Assembly (NCBI GenBank): GCA_937910695.1
Contig: CALEMW010000041.1
Span: forward strand, 1 to 64,000
Reading direction: 5' to 3'
DNA length: 64,000 nt
Source: an uncultured bacterium
GTDB lineage: Bacteria; Krumholzibacteriota; Krumholzibacteriia; LZORAL124-64-63
Shown here: positions 26,938 to 36,422 of the stretch, one piece after another
Numbering within the stretch: the stretch's first letter is position 1
Layout: the number at the start of each line of letters is the position of its first letter
Made by a program: the position numbers and the translations under genes
Notes under the pieces: generated by a model
Database searches by the model: none
Told to the model about the DNA's origin: nothing
Seen by the model: the letters and a program-made list of their open reading frames with translations, nothing else

Positions 26938-27404
26938 CAGTACCCTTGCGGCCGCCTGTTCCCTCCCCCGAGCATGGTGGCGCCGGCGGCGCCTACGCCC
27001 ACGGGGATCGCGGCCGTGGCGGCCATGGCTCCCACCGGAGACCCCATCACGTTGCGCACGCCACCCATCCAGCCAGATTTGCCGCGCTCGACGTTCGCCT
27101 TGCCCATGTACTTGCCTGAGCCCTCAGTCCCTGCCTTCCAGAGCTTCTTGATGCCGGCGCCCCAACCCTCCTTGCCCGCGCTGCCCAGGACGCGCTGGGA
27201 GGCCGGCAAGGCCTGGGTGCCCTCGCGCATCCCACCCCCGAACAGCCTACCCCAGCCCCCTACACCTCGAGCCAGGGTGCCTTTGGCCTGGGACTTGGCT
27301 GTGGTTGTCCCCACCGAGATAAGATTCCCGAGGGGTGCTGTGGGCACGGACAGTGCCATTTTCTCCATCTCGTCAGCCATGGCGGCCAGTGTGATCTCGT
27401 TCAT
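26937..27404 (-). CDS. Tagged glycine-rich virion protein
   Basis: This 155-residue protein begins MNEITLAAMADEMEKMAL, an ungapped match to the tag family. Beyond it the chain is basic and Gly/Ala-rich, with a hydrophobic C-terminal glycine-zipper stretch (PVGAMAATAAIPVGVGAAGATM, roughly 124-145). Its start has GAGG six bases upstream and its stop overlaps the baseplate gene's ATG (TGATG). It is likely internal to the virion and could insert in membrane during ejection. Confidence 0.83.
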   Translation of the reverse strand: MNEITLAAMADEMEKMALSVPTAPLGNLISVGTTTAKSQAKGTLARGVGGWGRLFGGGMREGTQALPASQRVLGSAGKEGWGAGIKKLWKAGTEGSGKYMGKANVERGKSGWMGGVRNVMGSPVGAMAATAAIPVGVGAAGATMLGGGNRRPQGY

Positions 27405-27412
27405 GGTCTACC

Positions 27413-30400
27413 TCAATATGGTTTCTTGTCCGACTTTCCGAACTCGGCGCCGTAAGCCATCCCAGGGATGGGGTTGGTGCCGTGCAGCTTTGACGTCCAG
27501 CCCCGCGTCGCCCCCTCCATCACGTTCTCTTTTAGTCTCTCCCGATTCATTCGGGCGAGCCAGTCCGTCTGGGTATAGTTGGGTACCTGGTTGATGCCCT
27601 TGAGGACGGGCTCGACCCTGGCGGGCTTCAAGCCCCTCTTGATCAGGTCCCTGTTGTCCGCCCGTGTCCTTGAGAGTGGGACCAGGTCTCCGCGGAGAAG
27701 CTGGGCGTTGTCCCCTGGGTCAGAGATCTGACCATTGTTCGTGACGTTCCGGACAACCACCTCCACGTTCCGGCGGCGGATCCCCTCCGATTTGTAGAGG
27801 TCATGCAGCTCCCCAGACATGTACCCCTGCACCTGGTCCAGACCGGTGAGCGGGAGCATCTCATTTGGGTTCGCAGGTCCCTGGGAGAGCCGGTCCCCAC
27901 GCCGCACCTTCGATCCCTTCTTGAGGGGCACGAGCCCCTTCCTCCCGTACGAGGAGGGCACACCTCTGTCTTGCGGGATGTAATGCTTCTTCCCCCCGAT
28001 GGTCACGTCGTGACCACCCGCGGGGTTTTTCACGATGCTCTGGACAGATCCCGTCACGTGGCTCAAGGGGGCTGACCCCGGGAGCTTTTGGGGCATGTAG
28101 AGCAGCTGCTGGACGCGCTTGAAGTCATCTGTGAGAGCTGCCTGCGCCTTGCCCGCCTGCCCGACTGGGGCAACACCACCCTCGTGGAATACCCGCATGG
28201 AGAGCTGAGTAGCCCGCTCCCCTATCGCCTGGGTGGACGCGACCCCGGCGTTGAAACCGTTCTCAGGCAGCCTGCCGTCCTCATTCATGCCGTAGCACTT
28301 TGCGCAGAGCCCCTCGCCGTGGTCGCATCGAAGGGGGGATCTCACCACGACCCGCTTCACCTTGTTGTTTCGGAGGCGGTCCACCACACCCGGGGTCATC
28401 AGGGTGCCTGCGCGGAAGGTGTGCTTGCCCGCTTTGGTCGTCTCGGCCAGGTGACGGTCCAGCACATCCGGCTCATCGAGGGACAGAGCGATGCCTTTCC
28501 TGGTCCCACAATCCTCTGACACGATAGGCGTCCCGAGGGAGACGTTCATCACCTGCTTGGTCAAATACCCGGGGTCGCGGACGGCCTGGACCTTCATGAT
28601 GACACCCTTGCGGGCGCCAGACTGGGCGGTCCAGTAGTCACCGACATCGAGACCTTCTGAGTAGGACTTGCGGATCGGATGGGGGAGGGTGCGGCCGCTT
28701 GTGTCCGTGGCCAGCATGGGCGCCGCCACAATCTGCCGGTAGAGAGTCATGTTGGGCTTCATGCCCGACTCTTTCATGTGCCACAGGTTAGTCGGGTTCT
28801 TCCCGTGCGTGGCCTCTATCCCCTTGATCATGCGCTGACTGGCCCGGTCGTACGCCGCGATGGTCCCCGCCTCTTTAGCCTCAGCGGACCCCTTGCCCGC
28901 CTCAATCTTGGCAACCTCTGCGTCCGCGATCTTCAGGGCGCGCTCGCGCAGTGCCTTGTCTGGTTTGATGTCATCGAGGCCCAGGGAGAAGGAGGTCTCC
29001 GTGGCGTACTTGTTGCCTAGATCCTTCAGGCGGTCAGCTGCCACGGCGAAGGAATCCTTGTGCTCCCGACCCAGGCTGGTGAATAGGGCCGTGGTCCCCT
29101 TCTTGTTCATGGGTTGTGAGCCGTCCAGGATGGGCTTCCGCAGCGCCGCGGGAACAGTGCGAGACACCAGAACGCGGCCCATGGTCGTCCTCGTTCCAGC
29201 GATGGTGGCCATGTCGGTCATGCCCAACTTCCCACTCTCCACAGCCTTGGCGGCGTCACCCTCAGACTTGAACTTCTGGGTTGTCCTGTTGCCCTCCCGT
29301 GTGAGCATGTGCAGCCCAAGCTGTGCTTCGTGGGTCGGGGTGTACATGACCCCCCCGGTGGAGGGACTGAACAGGTTGTTCGAGGGCAGCATTTTGTACG
29401 CCTCAGCGACCGCGTCCTGGGACAAGGGGACGTAGGCGTTCATCTGGTCACCATCGAAGTCCGCGTTGTAGCCGCTCGTCACCAGCGGGTGAATCTTGAT
29501 CGCCTTGCCGCCGATGAGTTTCGGCTTGAATGCCTGCACGCCATACTTGTGAAGGACCGGGTCGCGCTTGAGGAGGAGGGGGCGCTTCTCGATCACACGA
29601 GCCAAGGCCCGCATGGCCTGGGGGTCGTCGTTCTCCACCATCTTCTTGGCCGCCAGGGCGGACACACCAGACAGGCTGCTCAGCTCGCTGACGACAAAGG
29701 GCTTGTAGGCCTCCATGGCAGCCTTGCGAGGGATCCCTACCTCGTCCAGGCCCAGCTCGGGATCGGGCACGATGACGCCACGCATGCTGAGGTCCTGGCG
29801 GCGCTTGATGAGGCGCTTCTGGAAGTAGCCCTCGGCCGGCTTGCCCGTCTTGCCTGGGACGTTCGGGTCCACCTTGTGCCCACTGATGATGTCGAGCACG
29901 CCGCGGAACTGCCTGTTCTGGTAACCACCCAGTCCTGCCAAGGACTTGAGACCATCGTAGACGGTCTCCCGCCGGCGGTTGATTCGCTCTTGTGTGATCG
30001 CTGTGGCGTCGGCGTCGTTGAGCTTGCGGGAGGCCAGGGCCAGTGACTTGTACATCCCGTTGAGGTCGTCTTCGCTCACGGAGCCGTCCGGAAGAATGGA
30101 CAGTGGGCGCATCGAAGGGGGCATGACCGGAACGTGCTGGGTCATGTACGCATCCCGCGGGGAGATCTCGTTGTCCTTCAGCACGTTCAGATACCGCACG
30201 CGACGGTTGACCCGGTCCAGGCGGTTTCCAGTCAGCCCAGGCTTCTGAAGCTGCTCCTTCGCCGCTGCGATCTCCTTGTCCACGTCGATGCGGGTCAGCA
30301 GCGACTCGATGGCCTTGCCGTGGGTGAGCCCCTCCTCCGGCGGAACGAGCGCCCCGGTCTTGGGGTCCACGCCCGTCTTCCCAGACATGATGGCTGAGAA

Positions 30401-33400
30401 GTCCTTATCCCGGATCCCTGTGACCCCCACGATACCTTTCTCGAAGATCGGGTTGGGCATCCTCTCAGGCAGTGTGATGTGGGACCACTTGGTTCCATCA
30501 AACCCACCCGTGATCTTCTTGTCGAAGAGGCCCTTCTTCTCCGGCTCCTCCGTTTTGCTGACGAACATTCGGCCGGCGTCCTTGAGCTCCCCGTTGCTCA
30601 TGGCGATGACCTGCTTATCCGTCATGGGTAGCAAGGTCACGTCGTTGCCCTTCTTCTCCACGTTGACGCCCAGGGCCTTCATGTATCCCATGAACTTGTT
30701 GTAGGCGAAGGTCGGCTTGGGCGGCGGGAGAGGGTTCCCGCTCTGCACCGCAGCCCACACCTCGTCGCTCATGTCGCTCTTGTAGGTCTGCATGTCTCGG
30801 ATGTTGTGCTTGGCCCCGTGGGCCAGCATTGCGTACATGCCGAGAGCATCCATGGACTGAGCACTGTGCTTCCCGCCCGCCTTCGGCTGCTTGTCCATAT
30901 CGTACAAGTAGCCCACCCCGCCCGAGCGGGACGTGAGCTTCCGGCTGATCTGGTGCTTCAGCTTGTGGACGTAGTGGGGACCCACGAGAGCACTGCCCAT
31001 GGCCTTGCCAGTCTTGGGGTCGTACAAGGTCTCCTTGTCCGTGAGGCCGTGAGCTTTGAGGTCGTCAGATACCCGCTGGCGCCAATCTTCGGTGCCGTCG
31101 AAGTTCTGAATCTTGTACGTCTGGCCCGTCTTCTCCGCGATCTTCCCCGCGGCCGTCTCCATGATCTGACCAAGGTTGAGCCGCCCAGGCACCCCCGCCG
31201 GGTTCAGGGCGATGTCGATGGGCTTCTTGTCCCCCGTCTTCGGCATCTCCTTGTCCGGAAAAATGGCCGTGATGATCCCCTTGTTCCCATGCCGACCCGC
31301 TATCTTGTCGCCGATCTCCGCCGGCTCAGCTGTCTTGACGTGCACCTCGGTGCGCTTCCCCCGCTTCACCACGTTGGTGACCACACCTGGATGGTCGCTT
31401 TCCCACCGAATGGAAACGTCGTCGTAGGGCTCCACCAAGCTGCGGTGCATCTTCCGCATCTGCTTGGCCTCGTCGTTCCCCGGGTCGGTCTTACGCAAGG
31501 CTGCTACGAGTATGTCACCAGGCTTGACCTCAGTCCCCGGCCTGATGACTCCGGCGGAATCTATCTTCCCCAGCTGCTCCTTCGTGAGCACCGTGGGTTT
31601 GTTCGCGACGAACTGCTTTCGGTTCATGACGTGTTCGTCGGTGACGTCCATCCCCTTCTTGTGCATGTGGACGCTGCTCAGTTTTTGAGCAGCACTCTCA
31701 CTGATGACAACACCATCCTCAAAATTGTAGCCCTTCAGCGGCGTGTAGGCGGCCCTGAGATTCGTCCCCATCGCCAGCTGGCCACCACGGGTGAAGTTGG
31801 TGTCGGCCACCACCTGGCCTGCCTTGACCTTGTCCCCCAGTTTCACGGACGGGTCGGAGTGCAGGAAGCTCTTCTCGTCGTTGAGGGGGAAGTTGTCGTA
31901 GATCTGAACCTCGTGCTTCTTGCCCTTCTCATCCTTGATCGTGATGCCATCCGGGCCGATCTTCACGACCTCCCCACCCACAGAGGCCTTGTGGCTGCTC
32001 TGGGCGCCCAGGACGTCATTGAAGGTGCGCTTGGATGGGTGGTTCGCAGACACCATCGTCTGGACCAAGGGGGCTTCCCTGTCCCGCAGAGGAATGGCCT
32101 GCTCCATGTGGCGGCCTGCCATCGTGGACCTGTTGCCGGAAGTGTTTTGGAGGAACGGGATGAGGTTCGAGGCTGGGCTAAAAAGCTGAGTGGGGGAAGG
32201 CATCACGTAGTCCGCGTCCTTCATCAAGCCTTCCGCCACCCTGTTGTGCGGACCTGCGATCTTGACCTTGGTCTTCCCCCCGATGGGTGTGGGCTTGCCC
32301 TTCTTCCACTGGATCTGGTCGGACATGACCACGTTGGAGTTGTACACCACCTCCGGCCCGACCATTTCTGTCTTGCCCGTCTTGACGTTGAACATGGGGA
32401 TGACAACGCCGTCCCCCTTCTTCTGGGCGCCGTAGGAGAGCTGGAGGGTGACGCCCGCCTTGTCGGACTCCGGGGTGTGCATTGGATCCAGGAAGCCCAT
32501 ATGGGAGTCGTCCACCAGCTTGGCCTCTCCCGTGATGCGGTTGGCGTCGGAGATGCCACCCTCCCCCATCAGGGTCGTGCGCATGCCCCCACTGATCATC
32601 TCCAGCGGGTTCACCTGGTCCGGGTTGTTCTTCAGGCTCGTCTTCGTGAAGACGGTCGTGACAGGTTTGGTGAACAAGTCCGGATAAATGACGTGGTCCA
32701 CCCGCTTCTTCCGGTCGATGTTGTTCCGCACCTTCTGGAGGATGTCCTTGCTCCTGGCCACGAGGGCCTCGGAGACATAGTCCTCCGTGCCTCGGAACCT
32801 CTTGAACATCAGCGCGTCGCGCTTGTCCGGCTCGTCCTCCCCGCGGCTGATGCCCAGCAGGCGCCCAGCGGATTTGGCGAGCACCTCCCCCGTGACGTTC
32901 GTGTGCTCCCCACCCAGGGTTATCCTGCTCACCTTGGGGTCGAGCTTGGCCTCCTCCATGAAGCTCTTGAGGAACTGCCTCGCGTCCGTGGGGCTCTCCG
33001 CAGCCTTCCCCTCCATGGTCTGGTAGAAGGACATGACAGCCTTGTCCCGGTCTCCTTTGGAGTTGGCCTTCAGGACCTCAGGACCCCACTGGTCTTTGAG
33101 TGATTCCTCTGATACGCCCATCTCCTGCATGAGGGGCAGGAGGGGGATCGCGGCGGAGCCGGACTTGCGGCGCATGACAAACTTGGCCGACTCAGGGTCG
33201 AACTCCACCTGGAAGCTGCGTCCCTTGAGGTTGAACTTCGACTCCAGCTCACCGCTCTCTGACACCCGGGAGTACACGCCCGGGCGGAGCTGCCACTGGT
33301 TGTCCATCTGGTATTCGCGGCCTCCCAGGATGTAGGAGTGCCGGGGCGTGATCTTGGGCAGGTTCATCAACCGGATGGTCCGCCGGTCAACCTCCTTGCC

Positions 33401-33631
33401 ATCCGGGCCCATCAGGGAGACGTCAGCTCGGACAGGGACGGTCCAGTTGCCACCCTTCAGCTTGGCGTCCTTCTGCCCGCGTAGGTCATCGAAATCCTTG
33501 TTATCATCCACAAGGACCTCGTTGAGCTTGATTGTATTCCGGTTTCCCGCAAGTGGGAACATTCCCGAAACTGTTTCCGTGACCCTTTCTTTGAGAGCAT
33601 CGAAGCTCTCTCGGGGCTGGAGACGCGCCAT
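27413..33631 (-). CDS. Single-chain multisubunit-type RNA polymerase (beta and beta-prime fused)
   Basis: This 2072-residue protein carries both catalytic halves of cellular-type RNA polymerase. The beta-like half has GYNFEDGVVISE (about 633-644), AGRHGNKGIIT and NPAGVPGRLNLGQI (about 777-845), and VGPHYVHKLKHQ. The beta-prime-like half has VPVMPPSMRPL, the metal-binding NADFDGDQM (about 1388-1396), a cysteine cluster CDHGEGLCAKCYG (about 1767) and IGERATQLSMRVFH (about 1800), like the trigger-region motif. It starts after AGGAGG and is flanked by virion genes, suggesting a packaged or early/late phage polymerase. Alpha and omega subunits are not seen. I recognise no sigma-like region. Confidence 0.92.
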   Translation of the reverse strand: MARLQPRESFDALKERVTETVSGMFPLAGNRNTIKLNEVLVDDNKDFDDLRGQKDAKLKGGNWTVPVRADVSLMGPDGKEVDRRTIRLMNLPKITPRHSYILGGREYQMDNQWQLRPGVYSRVSESGELESKFNLKGRSFQVEFDPESAKFVMRRKSGSAAIPLLPLMQEMGVSEESLKDQWGPEVLKANSKGDRDKAVMSFYQTMEGKAAESPTDARQFLKSFMEEAKLDPKVSRITLGGEHTNVTGEVLAKSAGRLLGISRGEDEPDKRDALMFKRFRGTEDYVSEALVARSKDILQKVRNNIDRKKRVDHVIYPDLFTKPVTTVFTKTSLKNNPDQVNPLEMISGGMRTTLMGEGGISDANRITGEAKLVDDSHMGFLDPMHTPESDKAGVTLQLSYGAQKKGDGVVIPMFNVKTGKTEMVGPEVVYNSNVVMSDQIQWKKGKPTPIGGKTKVKIAGPHNRVAEGLMKDADYVMPSPTQLFSPASNLIPFLQNTSGNRSTMAGRHMEQAIPLRDREAPLVQTMVSANHPSKRTFNDVLGAQSSHKASVGGEVVKIGPDGITIKDEKGKKHEVQIYDNFPLNDEKSFLHSDPSVKLGDKVKAGQVVADTNFTRGGQLAMGTNLRAAYTPLKGYNFEDGVVISESAAQKLSSVHMHKKGMDVTDEHVMNRKQFVANKPTVLTKEQLGKIDSAGVIRPGTEVKPGDILVAALRKTDPGNDEAKQMRKMHRSLVEPYDDVSIRWESDHPGVVTNVVKRGKRTEVHVKTAEPAEIGDKIAGRHGNKGIITAIFPDKEMPKTGDKKPIDIALNPAGVPGRLNLGQIMETAAGKIAEKTGQTYKIQNFDGTEDWRQRVSDDLKAHGLTDKETLYDPKTGKAMGSALVGPHYVHKLKHQISRKLTSRSGGVGYLYDMDKQPKAGGKHSAQSMDALGMYAMLAHGAKHNIRDMQTYKSDMSDEVWAAVQSGNPLPPPKPTFAYNKFMGYMKALGVNVEKKGNDVTLLPMTDKQVIAMSNGELKDAGRMFVSKTEEPEKKGLFDKKITGGFDGTKWSHITLPERMPNPIFEKGIVGVTGIRDKDFSAIMSGKTGVDPKTGALVPPEEGLTHGKAIESLLTRIDVDKEIAAAKEQLQKPGLTGNRLDRVNRRVRYLNVLKDNEISPRDAYMTQHVPVMPPSMRPLSILPDGSVSEDDLNGMYKSLALASRKLNDADATAITQERINRRRETVYDGLKSLAGLGGYQNRQFRGVLDIISGHKVDPNVPGKTGKPAEGYFQKRLIKRRQDLSMRGVIVPDPELGLDEVGIPRKAAMEAYKPFVVSELSSLSGVSALAAKKMVENDDPQAMRALARVIEKRPLLLKRDPVLHKYGVQAFKPKLIGGKAIKIHPLVTSGYNADFDGDQMNAYVPLSQDAVAEAYKMLPSNNLFSPSTGGVMYTPTHEAQLGLHMLTREGNRTTQKFKSEGDAAKAVESGKLGMTDMATIAGTRTTMGRVLVSRTVPAALRKPILDGSQPMNKKGTTALFTSLGREHKDSFAVAADRLKDLGNKYATETSFSLGLDDIKPDKALRERALKIADAEVAKIEAGKGSAEAKEAGTIAAYDRASQRMIKGIEATHGKNPTNLWHMKESGMKPNMTLYRQIVAAPMLATDTSGRTLPHPIRKSYSEGLDVGDYWTAQSGARKGVIMKVQAVRDPGYLTKQVMNVSLGTPIVSEDCGTRKGIALSLDEPDVLDRHLAETTKAGKHTFRAGTLMTPGVVDRLRNNKVKRVVVRSPLRCDHGEGLCAKCYGMNEDGRLPENGFNAGVASTQAIGERATQLSMRVFHEGGVAPVGQAGKAQAALTDDFKRVQQLLYMPQKLPGSAPLSHVTGSVQSIVKNPAGGHDVTIGGKKHYIPQDRGVPSSYGRKGLVPLKKGSKVRRGDRLSQGPANPNEMLPLTGLDQVQGYMSGELHDLYKSEGIRRRNVEVVVRNVTNNGQISDPGDNAQLLRGDLVPLSRTRADNRDLIKRGLKPARVEPVLKGINQVPNYTQTDWLARMNRERLKENVMEGATRGWTSKLHGTNPIPGMAYGAEFGKSDKKPY

Positions 33632-33760
33632 CTTGTTTGATCCTCCTGCTCGTTAGACTACCAGAACTACCTACAAATACGAAAGGGCCAGAGAAGACAA
33701 GAAGGAAGTTGCCGCCGCATATTGGAATAAGGGGGGTACATGGAAACCAAAGGAGACACC
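33632..33760. promoter_or_regulatory. Divergent promoter region between RNA polymerase and island
   Basis: The leftward leader has TCTAAC (GTTA at 33652-33655 on plus) followed by AGGAGG for the RNA polymerase gene. The rightward side has GGAATAAGGGG, similar to the ATAAG of other promoter-like sites, before GGAG and the ATG at 33761. No clear -35 was found on either side. Confidence 0.45.
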
Positions 33761-33898
33761 ATGACCAAAAATCCGACACATGAGGACGACGTTATTGAGA
33801 CCCTTTCCCCTGACACGTGGGGGGACACCGAGTCGGAGGACACGGACGAGCAGGAGCAGCAGGACGACGGGGGGTCGTCGGAGGACGCCGATGAGTAA
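33761..33898 (+). CDS. Small acidic protein
   Basis: This 45-residue open frame has GGAG five bases before its ATG. The product is strongly acidic (about 17 Asp/Glu, ending EDADE), and the sequence TESEDTDEQEQQDD suggests a disordered charged peptide. It is the first gene of a three-gene rightward island and overlaps the next start. Such DNA-mimic-like acidic peptides occur as phage inhibitors, but this is inference. Confidence 0.65.
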   Translation: MTKNPTHEDDVIETLSPDTWGDTESEDTDEQEQQDDGGSSEDADE

Positions 33899-34010
33899 GA
33901 AGAAGATGTTCTGGATCCCATTCCTTGTGGGCTGCTTGTGGTCCCTTCTCGGGCTCACGGAGGAGGCCAACGAGGAGCTGCGGGATCGGGTGCGGAGACA
34001 GCGTGAGTAA
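33891..34010 (+). CDS. Short membrane protein
   Basis: This 39-residue protein begins MSKKKMFWIPFLVGCLWSLL: a basic end, then a single hydrophobic helix (residues 6-20) and a charged C-terminal helix. The ATG at 33891 sits within the previous gene's end, so it is translationally coupled. The topology suits a single-pass inner-membrane peptide such as a holin-like or exclusion protein. No homology was recognised. Confidence 0.6.
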   Translation: MSKKKMFWIPFLVGCLWSLLGLTEEANEELRDRVRRQRE

Positions 34011-34428
34011 CGTCTTCTGCCGCATCTGTGAGGGCGTCGTTGAGACGCGAGTCCCAGCCATCTGCCTGAACGTGGGCAGCTTCACCCGTTCAGGGGACGG
34101 CTGGGAGTTCGGGGAGGAGTTGTTCGATGACGGGGAGGAGTCCCTGTTCTTCCACACACACTGTGTGGAGGAGGGCTTCCCGGACACCGACGCAGACGGG
34201 AACAAGGTGTGCCCGTACTGCGACTGCCGACTGACAGGAGAAGAAACGGTCTACGCCTTCGAGCTGGGCCACCTGTACCAGGGCAGGGATAGGGAGATGG
34301 CCTTCGAGGCCGACGGCCCCACGGTGTACGTCTGCACGGAGTGCGCAGAAGAGGGTTTCTCAGGAGTTGAGGAGGACTACATGGTGGCAGCGAGGATTCT
34401 AGGAACCGGCCCATACGCTGGTGATTAG
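34003..34428 (+). CDS. Zinc-finger protein of small island
   Basis: The frame is open earlier, but the GTG at 34003 overlaps the preceding stop and is preferred, giving 141 residues. Cysteine pairs occur at residues 5-8 (CRIC), near 67-71 (CPYCDC) and near 113-116 (CTEC), with a histidine-cysteine pair in THCVEEGF. They suggest two zinc-binding units. EEGFPDT and EEGFSG form a repeat-like element. Its stop overlaps the convergent portal stop. The function is unknown, possibly nucleic-acid or protein binding. Confidence 0.7.
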   Translation: MSNVFCRICEGVVETRVPAICLNVGSFTRSGDGWEFGEELFDDGEESLFFHTHCVEEGFPDTDADGNKVCPYCDCRLTGEETVYAFELGHLYQGRDREMAFEADGPTVYVCTECAEEGFSGVEEDYMVAARILGTGPYAGD

Positions 34429-36422
34429 ATCGCTGCTGACTCAGGTCCTCTCCGCGGTGGCCGCTGCTCAGGTAGTGGCAGCCCCGCGGAATTTTTACTA
34501 TCGCCACCAAGGGTGCTCACCATCAAACCCAGAACGAGCTGGTACAGCTCCCTGTTCTGCTGCCTGATGTTGAGCAGAGCCGTGTCGCGGCTCTGGGGGT
34601 CAAGCTGTGATAGGTAGCTGGCGAGCTGCTGGGCTTGAGCCATGAGGTCCAGGTTGACTGCCCCCGCGTCCTCAGGGGAGGTTGGAGCCGGCTGCTGGAG
34701 CCCGAGGTTCAGCGGCGAGGACATGGACTGCATGGCCCCCGGAGCCTGTTGTGGCTGGGGTGGTGGCCCTTGGGGCGGCCCCTGCATGGCCTGTGCCTCT
34801 GAGACAGGCGCGGCGTTGCCCTGGGTGCCAACCCCCTCGGCCTCAGCACCAGGCTCCCCTGGGGCGGGCTGGCCGGCCATCTGCATCTGCTGGGCCTCCA
34901 TCTGGGCCTTGACCTGGTATCGCATCGAGATTGCCTGGGCCTCTCCCTCGATCTCGGCCTGGCTCACGCGCGCCTTGCGCAGAGCGTCGGCGCGGCCGTC
35001 GGTCTCCTTCTGGATGACCTTGTCCTCCTCCCGGGCGTCGATGTCCGCGAACGCCAGCAAAGTGCTGTCGGAGATCTTCCCAGCCTGGGAGAGCTGGAAG
35101 TAGTAGGCCTGGCGCTGGAGGTCGTCAGCCATCTTGAACGGCTGGAAGCTCGTCGTGATGCTGGGCCAGTCCATGTAAGCCGACACGGAGCGCACGACCC
35201 AGTCCAAGAGGCGCTGGTGGTCCTGCATGTAGCCCTGGAAGACGTTCTCCAGCATGCGGAGAGACACGTTGGAGCCGGAGTAGCTCATGCCCCCAAAAAT
35301 CAGTTCCTGGGGCACACCCATGCCCGAGAGGATCTGCTCACTCCAGATGCGCACTTCCTGTCCCAGCAGCAGGGCACGACCGTCCCCCCCGATGGACTGG
35401 GATCCCACAGGGAAGGGCACCACGGGCATGTAGTTGTTGTCCATGCGCCAGCGTTTGATCTCGCCGGAGATCATGGCGTGCCACTTGGTGAAGTTGACCG
35501 AGTTGTACGCATCGGCCAGGCCCGAGCCGGACTGCGGGAACATCATGCGCAGGGGCACGATGTGCTCCAGGGCGATGCTCTCCTGTGCTTTCTTCAACAC
35601 CTGGAGGTAGAACACATCCTTCAGGACGGGGAGCACCAGGGGCATGCCCCAGCCGCGGTCCTTGCCAGCCAGGGTAGGGCGCTTGAAGTGGAACAAGTTG
35701 TCCGGGGAGAAGACGATGGCCCTCTTCTTCCTCAAGGCGTCGATGAACAGCTGGGGGACCTCCTCGATGACGTGCTTCTTGCCCATCGTGATGTCGTTCC
35801 GCAGCTGTCGAGGCATTCTGTAGAAGTAGGTGGTGCGTCCCGTGACATCGGAGTACTGGATGTCGATGTCCTCCGGGTTCCACCTGAGGAGGCGGATCCC
35901 ACGCGGGGACCGGATGTACTGATCGGACACCTCAGCCTCTCCGTGGGAGTGGCATTTTGGGCACTCGAAGTAGAAGGACATCCCGCGGAAGTAGTACTTG
36001 GAATCCTTGGCCGGGAGGGAGTGCTTGCACTCCTTGCACGTCAGCATCTTGATAAACGGATAGAACAGGCTCACCAAGCCATTGCCGTAGGTGAAGAAGT
36101 CCAGGCCAATCTCCTCCTGGAATTGCCTGTACTGGAGCTGTACTTCCAGGAAATTCTTCCAGGTCTTCTTCTTCCCGTCATCATCCGTGTGGAACACGAT
36201 GCTGCGCAGTGGATACTGCGACATCTTGAACACCACAGAGTTGATCAGGGGGTGCACCATGAAGAAGTACCGGCACCACTTGAACATGTCTTTGACAGTG
36301 GTGGGCAGGTAGTTCTGGCTGATGTCGAAGAAAGGGCTTGGGTACTGCAACCCGGTGGAATACGTCCCTGCTCGTCCACGCGTCTTGGCGAAGCGGGATG
36401 ATGGCATGCCACCCTGGTTCAT
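34425..36422 (-). CDS. Portal protein with zinc-ribbon insert
   Basis: This 665-residue protein forms the dodecameric vertex through which DNA is packaged. Portal-like features include the N-terminal helical region (DMFKWCRYFFMVHPLI), the central EDIDIQYSD clip/wing area, PQLFIDALRKK, and the long helical stem (LRMLENVFQGYMQDHQR). A glutamine/proline-rich disordered C-terminus follows. A zinc ribbon (CKEC at about 129-132, CPKC about 25 residues later) is inserted, as seen in portals of some large myoviruses. The ATG has AGGAG five bases upstream, and it is coupled to the following tagged gene. Confidence 0.85.
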   Translation of the reverse strand: MNQGGMPSSRFAKTRGRAGTYSTGLQYPSPFFDISQNYLPTTVKDMFKWCRYFFMVHPLINSVVFKMSQYPLRSIVFHTDDDGKKKTWKNFLEVQLQYRQFQEEIGLDFFTYGNGLVSLFYPFIKMLTCKECKHSLPAKDSKYYFRGMSFYFECPKCHSHGEAEVSDQYIRSPRGIRLLRWNPEDIDIQYSDVTGRTTYFYRMPRQLRNDITMGKKHVIEEVPQLFIDALRKKRAIVFSPDNLFHFKRPTLAGKDRGWGMPLVLPVLKDVFYLQVLKKAQESIALEHIVPLRMMFPQSGSGLADAYNSVNFTKWHAMISGEIKRWRMDNNYMPVVPFPVGSQSIGGDGRALLLGQEVRIWSEQILSGMGVPQELIFGGMSYSGSNVSLRMLENVFQGYMQDHQRLLDWVVRSVSAYMDWPSITTSFQPFKMADDLQRQAYYFQLSQAGKISDSTLLAFADIDAREEDKVIQKETDGRADALRKARVSQAEIEGEAQAISMRYQVKAQMEAQQMQMAGQPAPGEPGAEAEGVGTQGNAAPVSEAQAMQGPPQGPPPQPQQAPGAMQSMSSPLNLGLQQPAPTSPEDAGAVNLDLMAQAQQLASYLSQLDPQSRDTALLNIRQQNRELYQLVLGLMVSTLGGDSKNSAGLPLPEQRPPRRGPESAAI

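Noticed and set aside
30806-33103. 765-codon rightward open frame
   Set aside because: Antisense to the RNA polymerase, whose conserved motifs show the other strand is coding.
27413-33631. Host rpoB/rpoC contamination
   Set aside because: The gene lies inside continuous phage virion genes with the same coupling style and is shorter than a bacterial fusion, with divergent motifs.
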